DNA from: JAVBKU01 sp031553875
GTDB taxonomy: Bacteria > Bacteroidota > Bacteroidia > Bacteroidales > Rikenellaceae
Assembly (NCBI GenBank): GCA_031553875.1
Contig: JAVBKU010000019.1
Location: forward strand, 1-21,563
DNA length: 21,563 nucleotides
Direction of reading: 5' to 3'
Shown here: piece after piece, positions 15,404 through 21,563 of the stretch
How the letters are laid out: each line of letters begins with the position of its first letter
Numbering within the stretch: the first letter of the stretch is position 1
Notes under the pieces: generated by a model
Database searches by the model: none
Told to the model about the DNA's origin: nothing
The model's input: the letters and a program-made list of their open reading frames with translations, nothing else
Program-made: the position numbers and the translations under genes

Positions 15404-15411
15404 TACTTTTG
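15404..15411 (+). promoter_or_regulatory. Probable -7 box of the lyase operon
   Basis: TACTTTTG matches TAnnTTTG exactly, within an AT-rich stretch about 94 bp before the first lyase start. No TTTG -33 box stands at the usual distance, which may mean the promoter needs an activator. Confidence 0.5.
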
Positions 15412-15504
15412 TATAGTTTGTGCATCTCATATGTAAATCCTCCTGCCTAAAACCTAAAAAACCTTCGTTCCGCCCTAACCTATCCGTTAATCAGCCTTAC
15501 TACC

Positions 15505-17442
15505 ATGAGACTAAAATCGACCCTCACGACATTGTTTTCATGCCTTATCGCCGCCGTATGCGTGGCCCAACCCGAGGTAGTCCCCATCGTCCCCCTGAAC
15601 ATGAACAGGGTTAAGGAGATCGCTACCTTGCTCCCCGACTCTCCCGGGGGAGTGATATGCCCCACCTATAAGGATAGGGCCGTATGGGAGTACCTCAACG
15701 CCACAGCGCCCAAGAAGGTCAAGAACATCACGGCCTATGCCGAGAGAGTGCTCGAGAAGGAGTTCCCCGCGTGGGACAACGCCACATATATGTATCTGTA
15801 TACCAACGGCAGTTCGGACCCTGGCAAACAACTGCTCAATGAGCGTTTCAGGGCTATGTACTCTATGGCCTTTGCCGAGGCGTTGGAGAACAAGGGTCGT
15901 TACACACAAAAGATAATGCAGGTCTTCGACAGTATAGCGGCGCAGGAGACATGGGTCTACCCGCGCAACTACAGGAAAGAAACAGCCGGAGTGCTGGTCG
16001 AACTGAGCGTATCCAAGGCGGTGAGCGACATAGCCCTCGCCGTACATATGATGGACGACAAGCTCCCTCCCGAATTCCGCAAAAAGGTACTTGACGAACT
16101 CTACAAAAGGTGTTTCAACACCATGATGAGCGCCCTCGACAACAAGGGCAAGAATGCAACCTGGCTGAGGAGTACCAGCAACTGGAATTCCTATTGTCTG
16201 CAGGGTATCACCGGTGCGGCGCTGACCCTTATCCCCGATAAGATGGAAAGAGCCAAATACGTGGCAATGGCCGAGCGTTACATCCAGAATTTCGTATCGG
16301 GCTTCACTCCCGACGGCTACTGTTCCGAGGGTTTAAGCTACTACTCTATGGGCTTCGGCAGTTACATGATGCTGCGCGAGATAATAATGCAGGCCACAAG
16401 CGGCAAGCTCGACATCTTCCGCGACAACCCCAACATCATCAACTTCGCCCTCTTCCCCGTACGTATGGAAATAACCCCCAAGGTGTGTCCCGCCATAGGC
16501 GACTGCGGCTCTGGTGCGCAGATACCCGCCTTCATGGTAGGTTACATGAATAAGGTGCTCGGGCTGGGCCTGCCCAGTTACGGCGATTATTTCATGGACG
16601 GCGCCGGCAACGTGGCCAAGACATTCCTCAGCTCTATCCCCAAGTATGACGTAAAAGCCGACTACCTCGCAGGCGACTTCAAGCTCGACATGAACCGCTC
16701 CTACTTCAACGACGCGGGTGTGCTGATAGTGCGCAATACCCCCGGCATGGAGCCTCTGATGGGCGCGGCGCTCAAAGGCGGAAACAACCAGGAACACCAC
16801 AACCATAACGACCTGGGGACCTTCACTATCGCCATAGGCAAGGAGAGAGTCATCGAAGATCCCGGCCTTGTCAACTACAGCGCCAAGACCTTCGGTCCCG
16901 AGCGTTATACCATAAAGATTCTCGCCTCTTACGGCCATCCCGTGCCTCTGGTAGCAGGCAAGGAGCAGACCAAGGGTATGGATTCGAGAGCTACGATCAC
17001 CCGTGCCGACTTCACCCCCTCGAAGGACATGTTCAACATGGAGTACTCTTCGGCATATAAGGAAAACGTGCCCTCGCTGGAGAGCCTCGAACGTGATTTC
17101 GTGTTCACGCGCGGCAAGGCCCCCTCACTCGAGGTGACGGATAAATTCGCCTTCACCTCGCCGCAGGAGTTCGAAACGGCCATCATCACCCGCGGCGAGT
17201 GGAAGCAGTTAGCGCCGGACAAACTTGAGATAACCAAGGGCGGCGAGGCTCTGACAGTTGTCATCAAAGCTCCCAAGGGCGTAAATTTCGCCCTCTCCAG
17301 CGAGAGGATCGACGAAGAGCCCAATGCTAAGCTTCGGGAACAGAGAGCCTTCACCCGTATCGCCGTGAAGCTCGACAAACCCCTCGACAAAGGCGAAATA
17401 ACCATAACCTACACTTACGCCACGCCCAAAAACGTTAAATAA
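15505..17442 (+). CDS. Heparinase II/III-type polysaccharide lyase, first of three paralogues
   Basis: Secreted enzyme predicted to cleave a uronic-acid polysaccharide by beta-elimination. The 645-aa product has a signal peptide cleaved at VCVA/Q (21/22), an (alpha/alpha) toroid domain (about 30-370) and a heparinase II/III C-terminal beta-sheet domain (about 385-640). Likely active-site elements are Asn226-Trp-Asn228 in STSNWNSYC, the Tyr pair 279-280 in SEGLSYYSMGF, and His432-Asn-His434-Asn-Asp436 in EHHNHNDLGTF. The following EDPGL is typical of the family. It is the first gene of a tandem set; the next starts 27 bp after its stop. The family is polyspecific (heparin, alginate, hyaluronan, gellan and others), so the substrate cannot be assigned. 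SYY replaces the GYY found in both paralogues. Confidence 0.87.
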   Translation: MRLKSTLTTLFSCLIAAVCVAQPEVVPIVPLNMNRVKEIATLLPDSPGGVICPTYKDRAVWEYLNATAPKKVKNITAYAERVLEKEFPAWDNATYMYLYTNGSSDPGKQLLNERFRAMYSMAFAEALENKGRYTQKIMQVFDSIAAQETWVYPRNYRKETAGVLVELSVSKAVSDIALAVHMMDDKLPPEFRKKVLDELYKRCFNTMMSALDNKGKNATWLRSTSNWNSYCLQGITGAALTLIPDKMERAKYVAMAERYIQNFVSGFTPDGYCSEGLSYYSMGFGSYMMLREIIMQATSGKLDIFRDNPNIINFALFPVRMEITPKVCPAIGDCGSGAQIPAFMVGYMNKVLGLGLPSYGDYFMDGAGNVAKTFLSSIPKYDVKADYLAGDFKLDMNRSYFNDAGVLIVRNTPGMEPLMGAALKGGNNQEHHNHNDLGTFTIAIGKERVIEDPGLVNYSAKTFGPERYTIKILASYGHPVPLVAGKEQTKGMDSRATITRADFTPSKDMFNMEYSSAYKENVPSLESLERDFVFTRGKAPSLEVTDKFAFTSPQEFETAIITRGEWKQLAPDKLEITKGGEALTVVIKAPKGVNFALSSERIDEEPNAKLREQRAFTRIAVKLDKPLDKGEITITYTYATPKNVK

Positions 17443-17469
17443 CAACCAAAACCTAATAAAACCTTATAA

Positions 17470-19395
17470 ATGAACCTTAGAATAATCGCCGCCTCGCTGC
17501 TTCTTATCTGCGCCACAGTATGCCATGCACAGGAACAAGGAGCTGAAAAAGTAAAGATCGAGCCCATCGACATGAACAGGGCCAGGGAGATCGCCGCCAT
17601 GATGAGCGACTCTCCCCGCGGCATGTCGCCCACCTACAAGGACAGGGCCGTGTGGGACGGACTCGCCAGGCAGTATCCCGACAAGATAAAAACAATGATA
17701 GCCAGGGCTAACAAGCTGCTTGGCAGCGAGTGGCCCGTATGGGATAACCCCAGGTATATGCGTATGTTCACCCACGGTGAATCCGATCCTGGTAAGTTCG
17801 TGCTTCAGGAACGCTTCAAGTGGGTAGAGGTACTGGCAATAGCAGAAACATTCGAGAATAAGGGGCGTTTCACAGCCAAACTGCAGATGGCCCTCGACAG
17901 CATAATGGCGCAGGAGACGTGGGTCAATCCCCGCAACTACAAGAAGGAGACCGCAGGTGGAATGGTAGAACTCAGCACCGCTTCGGCTTCGAGCGATATA
18001 GCCTCCTCCATGTATATGATGGACGACAAGTTCTCGCCCGAATTCCGCAAGAAGGTGCTCGACCAACTCTACACACGTACTTTCAACCCGGTGATGGGCG
18101 CCCTCGACGGCAAAAACAATAACCACTGGTGGCTTACGACAACCAACAACTGGAACTCGCATTGCCTGCAGGGTGTGATCACGGCCGCCCTCACACTTAT
18201 CCCTGACAAACTCGAAAGGGCCAAGTACGTGACCATGGGCGAGCGCTATATCAAGAACTACGTGCTCGGCTTCACTCCCGACGGCTATTGCTCCGAGGGT
18301 ATGGGCTACTACAACATGGGCTTTGTCGGCTATATGCTCCTGCGCGAGAATATCATGCAGGCCACCGGAGGCAAGCTCGATATCTTCAGCGAGAATCCCT
18401 ACCTTATAAACTGTGCCCTCTATCCCCTTAATTCGGAGCTCACTCCGGGGGTCTATCCCTCTATCGCCGACTGCCCTTCCAACTCCAAACCGTCGCCGTT
18501 TATCCTCGGATATATGAGCAAAGTGCTGGGGCTGGGACTACCCGACGAGAGCTACACGACCATAGGACAGGCGGGCAACCTCATCCGCACGTTCGTGTCG
18601 GTCATGCCTGAATATGCCAAGAAAGCCCCCTACCTCGTGGGCGACTTCAAACTCGACATGACCCGCTCGTATTTCAACTACGCCGGCATTCTCACCGTGC
18701 GCAATACCCCCGGAGCACAGCCGCTTATGGCCGCCGCGCTCAAGGGCGGGAATAACGACGAGCACCACAACCATAACGACCTCGGCTCCTACACCATAGC
18801 CCTGGGCAATGAGAAACTGGTCGAAGACCCCGGCCTCATAACCTACATGGCCAAGACCTTCGGCCCCGAGCGTTACACGATAAAGATACTCGCCTCTTAC
18901 GGCCATGCCGTGCCCCTTATAGCCGGGCAGGAGCAGACTCCCGGTAAGGGGTCGGTAGCCGTGGTCACGAAGACCGACTTCACCCCCGCGCAGGACATTT
19001 TCTCTATAGATTACGCATCAGCTTATAAGGCGGTCGTACCCTCGCTCGAGAGCCTGACCAGGGACTTCGTCTTCAAGCGCGGCAAGACCCCGTCGCTCAC
19101 CGTGACCGACAACTTCTCTTTCAGCTCTCCGCAGACATTCGAGTCAGCTATCATCACCCGTGGCGAGTGGAGGCAGATAGCTCCCAACAAACTGGAGATC
19201 ACCCGCGGCGAGGAAACGCTGTATGTGACCATCACCCCTCCCAAGGGCGTGACGTTCAAGGTGTCGAGCGAAGTGATCGACGAAGACATCGCCGTCAAGA
19301 AAAGGGGCGAGGCCTTCACCCGTATAGCAGTTCGGCTCGACGCGCCGCAGAAGGCCGGCACCCTGGCAATAACCTACTCCACAACAAAGAAGTAG
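17470..19395 (+). CDS. Heparinase II/III-type polysaccharide lyase, second paralogue
   Basis: This 641-aa secreted protein has the same architecture as its neighbours. A signal peptide is cleaved at CHA/Q (20/21), a toroid domain covers about 30-370 and a heparinase II/III beta domain about 385-640. Active-site candidates are Asn227-Trp228-Asn229 in TTNNWNSHC, Tyr280-Tyr281 in GMGYYNMGF, and His433-Asn-His435-Asn-Asp437 in EHHNHNDLGSY. The region from MAQETWV to the NPVM motif is nearly the same as in the third gene, so these two look like the closest pair there. It shares DGYCSEG and HHNHND with the first gene. With only 27 bp before and 23 bp after it, it is most likely co-transcribed with both. 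Confidence 0.88.
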   Translation: MNLRIIAASLLLICATVCHAQEQGAEKVKIEPIDMNRAREIAAMMSDSPRGMSPTYKDRAVWDGLARQYPDKIKTMIARANKLLGSEWPVWDNPRYMRMFTHGESDPGKFVLQERFKWVEVLAIAETFENKGRFTAKLQMALDSIMAQETWVNPRNYKKETAGGMVELSTASASSDIASSMYMMDDKFSPEFRKKVLDQLYTRTFNPVMGALDGKNNNHWWLTTTNNWNSHCLQGVITAALTLIPDKLERAKYVTMGERYIKNYVLGFTPDGYCSEGMGYYNMGFVGYMLLRENIMQATGGKLDIFSENPYLINCALYPLNSELTPGVYPSIADCPSNSKPSPFILGYMSKVLGLGLPDESYTTIGQAGNLIRTFVSVMPEYAKKAPYLVGDFKLDMTRSYFNYAGILTVRNTPGAQPLMAAALKGGNNDEHHNHNDLGSYTIALGNEKLVEDPGLITYMAKTFGPERYTIKILASYGHAVPLIAGQEQTPGKGSVAVVTKTDFTPAQDIFSIDYASAYKAVVPSLESLTRDFVFKRGKTPSLTVTDNFSFSSPQTFESAIITRGEWRQIAPNKLEITRGEETLYVTITPPKGVTFKVSSEVIDEDIAVKKRGEAFTRIAVRLDAPQKAGTLAITYSTTKK

Positions 19396-19418
19396 CCGCT
19401 TCTTAAAAACAGTAACCC

Positions 19419-21437
19419 ATGAAACGTACGTTCATACTGTCTATAAGTGCGGCCCTCATAGCCACGTTATCATGGGCTCAAACCGGCACTTCCGCCTCCG
19501 GGAACACCTCAGGCAAGAGCGCCGATGCCGCCTTCAACGAGAAGCAGGCCGAGGCTAAGGCCGGGAAGAAGCAGTTGCCCATAGAATTCGGCGGGCAGAT
19601 ACCCGTCGTGAAGATACAACCGGTGGACGAGGCGAGGGTGAAGGAGATAGCTCCCATGCTTACGCCTGAGCCCAAGGGCCTTGGGGAGAACTACCACAAC
19701 CGCAAGGCGTGGGACAAACTCAAGAGCCAGATACCGCAGTATAAGTACGTGCGCCTGATACGGGAAGCCGACGGCTACCTTACGAAGACATTCCCCGTAT
19801 GGGACAACCCCCGATACATGAGGATGTTCACCGACAACGACTCCCAGAGCGGCAAGGACCTCCTGAGCGAGCGTTTCAAGTGGTTGCCCGTACTGGTGTG
19901 GGCCGAGTGCTTCGAGAACAACGGCAATTACATGCCTACTATCGAGATGGTGATCGACAGCCTGATGGCGCAGGAGACCTGGGTCTATCCCCGCAACTAC
20001 CGCAAGGAGACCGCCGGAGGCACCGTGGAACTCAACACCTCGCGCTTCGCCTCCAACATAGCCCAGGCCCTCTATCTTCTGGATGACAAATTCTCTCCCG
20101 AATACCGCAAGAAGGTCCTGGATCAGCTTTACACGAGGGCTTTCAACCCCGTAATGAGGACCATCAACGGCGAGGACACCGGGCAGAGGTGGTGGATCGA
20201 GGCCCAGAACAACTGGAACTCCGTTTGCCTGGCGGGCGTCGTGGGCGCGGCCCTGTCAGCCATTCCCGACCCTATGGAACGCGCTAAGTTCGTGGCCATC
20301 GGTGAGCGCTATATAGCCAACTTCGTGGGAGGCTACGGCCTTGACGGCTACTGCGCAGAGGGCATGGGTTACTACGCCTACGGTTTTGTCAACTACATGA
20401 ACCTGCGGGAGTGTATCATGGAGGCTACCAAGGGCAAACTCGACATCTTCGCCCAGAACCCGAGGCTGGAGATCATGACCCTCTACCCCCTCAACATAGA
20501 GATCACCCCCAAGGTCTACCCCACCATCGCCGACTGCGATCCCAACCCCAAAGTTCCACCCTCGGTGCTGGGCTACATGAGCAAGGTGCTCGGCCTGGGC
20601 CTGGAATATGAAAAATCCACCCAGGCGGGCAACTTCACCGACCTTACGAGGATAATGTACGACGCCTTCCCAGGCTACGGGGTAAGGATGTCTGGCGAGC
20701 CTAAATTCGTAATGGACCCCCTGAGGCACTATTTCAAAGAGTCGGGGCTGCTGATAGAGCGTAATACCCCCGGAGCCCCGCTTATGGGCGCCGCGCTCAA
20801 GGGCGGCGACAACAACGAGAGCCACAACCACAACGACCTCGGCTCCTATACTCTCGTAGTGGTAGACCAGCCCATGGTCGAGGACCCGGGCCTCATAGCC
20901 TACACAGCCGATATGTCGTGGAAGAGATACTCCTACAAGACCCTCTCCTCCTACGGCCATCCTGTGCCCTTTATCGGCGGCAAGGAGCAGGCGGTGGGCA
21001 AACAGGCTAAGGCGGTGATAATCAAGGATGAGTTCACTCCTGCCGTGGATGAATTCTCGATGGATATCTCTTCGGCTTATGCGGACAGCGTCCCGGGCCT
21101 CAAAAAGATGACCAGAAGTTTCGTTTTCACCCGCGGCAAGGCTCCTTGGCTCAGTGTGACCGACGACTTCGCCTTCAGTTCTCCGCAAAGCTTCGAAACG
21201 GCCATAATCACCCGCGGCGAGTGGAAGCAGACCGGCCTCAATAAGCTGGAAATAACCCGTGGAGAACAAAAAATATCAGCCACCGTCAATGCCGGCGGAG
21301 CGCCCGTGTCGTTCAAGGGCGAGTGGATCGACGAGGACGGTGGCAAACGCGGCAAGCCTTACAACCGTATCGCCATAAAGCTCGATAAACCCGCTACGGA
21401 AGGCAAAGTGACGATCACCTACGCAATCGCCAAATAA
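19419..21437 (+). CDS. Heparinase II/III-type polysaccharide lyase, third paralogue with N-terminal insert
   Basis: This 672-aa secreted protein has a signal peptide cleaved at SWA/Q (20/21). Residues 22-55 are an added low-complexity segment rich in Ser, Gly, Ala and Lys, absent from the other two copies; the shared sequence starts at about IPVVKIQPVD (61-70). The toroid domain spans about 65-400 and the heparinase II/III beta domain about 425-670. Active-site candidates are Asn265-Trp266-Asn267 in AQNNWNSVC, Tyr318-Tyr319 in GMGYYAYGF, and His469-Asn-His471-Asn-Asp473 in ESHNHNDLGSY. Ser468 stands where the other two have His, so that His is not essential to the family core. The segment may be a linker that extends the enzyme or spaces it from a partner. 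It is the last gene of the set in this window. Confidence 0.87.
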   Translation: MKRTFILSISAALIATLSWAQTGTSASGNTSGKSADAAFNEKQAEAKAGKKQLPIEFGGQIPVVKIQPVDEARVKEIAPMLTPEPKGLGENYHNRKAWDKLKSQIPQYKYVRLIREADGYLTKTFPVWDNPRYMRMFTDNDSQSGKDLLSERFKWLPVLVWAECFENNGNYMPTIEMVIDSLMAQETWVYPRNYRKETAGGTVELNTSRFASNIAQALYLLDDKFSPEYRKKVLDQLYTRAFNPVMRTINGEDTGQRWWIEAQNNWNSVCLAGVVGAALSAIPDPMERAKFVAIGERYIANFVGGYGLDGYCAEGMGYYAYGFVNYMNLRECIMEATKGKLDIFAQNPRLEIMTLYPLNIEITPKVYPTIADCDPNPKVPPSVLGYMSKVLGLGLEYEKSTQAGNFTDLTRIMYDAFPGYGVRMSGEPKFVMDPLRHYFKESGLLIERNTPGAPLMGAALKGGDNNESHNHNDLGSYTLVVVDQPMVEDPGLIAYTADMSWKRYSYKTLSSYGHPVPFIGGKEQAVGKQAKAVIIKDEFTPAVDEFSMDISSAYADSVPGLKKMTRSFVFTRGKAPWLSVTDDFAFSSPQSFETAIITRGEWKQTGLNKLEITRGEQKISATVNAGGAPVSFKGEWIDEDGGKRGKPYNRIAIKLDKPATEGKVTITYAIAK

Positions 21438-21563
21438 CCCTGTTCCCGACCTACGCCAGGGATAAAATAGTCCGCCCACAGTGTGTTGCGGCGCCAGAAT
21501 GGGGCGGCACAAACCAATATAAAAACCCAATAAGGTTAGAGTTATTGAAGTTTTATAGCACCC
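21438..21563 (+). other. Downstream flank of the lyase operon, no clear feature
   Basis: After the third lyase there are 126 bases without a gene. Only weak inverted repeats are present (CCCTG/CAGGG at 21438-21442 and 21457-21461; CCGCCC/GGGCGG at 21472-21477 and 21502-21507), neither with a T-tract. The operon could therefore continue past the window edge. Confidence 0.4.

Noticed and set aside
20256..21269. 337-codon open frame on the - strand within the third lyase
   Set aside because: Antisense to the conserved lyase core, and similar shadow frames occur opposite the other two paralogues.
15505..21437. Tandem lyase genes as an assembly duplication
   Set aside because: The copies differ throughout at DNA and protein level, have distinct signal peptides and different lengths, so they are true paralogues.

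Overview
The window looks like chromosomal DNA from a GC-rich member of the Bacteroidales. I lean towards an Alistipes/Rikenellaceae-like gut bacterium, but only weakly. Clear Bacteroidetes promoters (TTTG, 19-21 bp, TAnnTTTG) precede both tRNA genes and the FadL-type porin gene. Start codons are preceded by A-rich sequence and lack Shine-Dalgarno motifs. Three secreted enzymes begin with Gln right after the predicted signal-peptidase site, as is typical of this phylum.

Left part (1-6400) is housekeeping. A DMT/EamA permease and an O-acetylhomoserine sulfhydrylase (metY) lie on the + strand. They converge, across a perfect 28-bp palindromic terminator, on the protein quality-control cluster tig-clpP-clpX on the - strand. 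A tRNA-Leu(TAG) gene with its own promoter and terminator lies upstream of tig.

Middle part (6400-13500) is carbohydrate-related. A GH78 alpha-L-rhamnosidase lipoprotein gene (-) diverges from a 1267-aa secreted multidomain protein gene (+). The 330-bp region between them carries promoter-like elements and inverted repeats. A complex palindromic element lies directly behind the rhamnosidase gene. The 1267-aa protein has a LamG-like N-terminus, a central helical region with acidic and His motifs, a Ca-binding-type loop and a CARDB-like C-terminus. I cannot assign it to a named enzyme family.

Right part (13500-21563) holds a tRNA-Arg(ACG) gene (-), an OmpP1/FadL-type outer-membrane protein gene (-) and, divergent from it, three tandem paralogous heparinase II/III-type polysaccharide lyase genes (+) spaced 23-27 bp apart, probably one operon.

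Together, the rhamnosidase, the large secreted protein and the three lyases suggest degradation of a polysaccharide containing both uronic acid and rhamnose. The lyases would cut next to the uronic acid and the GH78 enzyme would remove alpha-L-rhamnose. The substrate is inferred, and no SusC/SusD pair, sulfatase, unsaturated-glucuronyl hydrolase or regulator is visible here. I saw no CRISPR array, transposase, integrase or phage gene.
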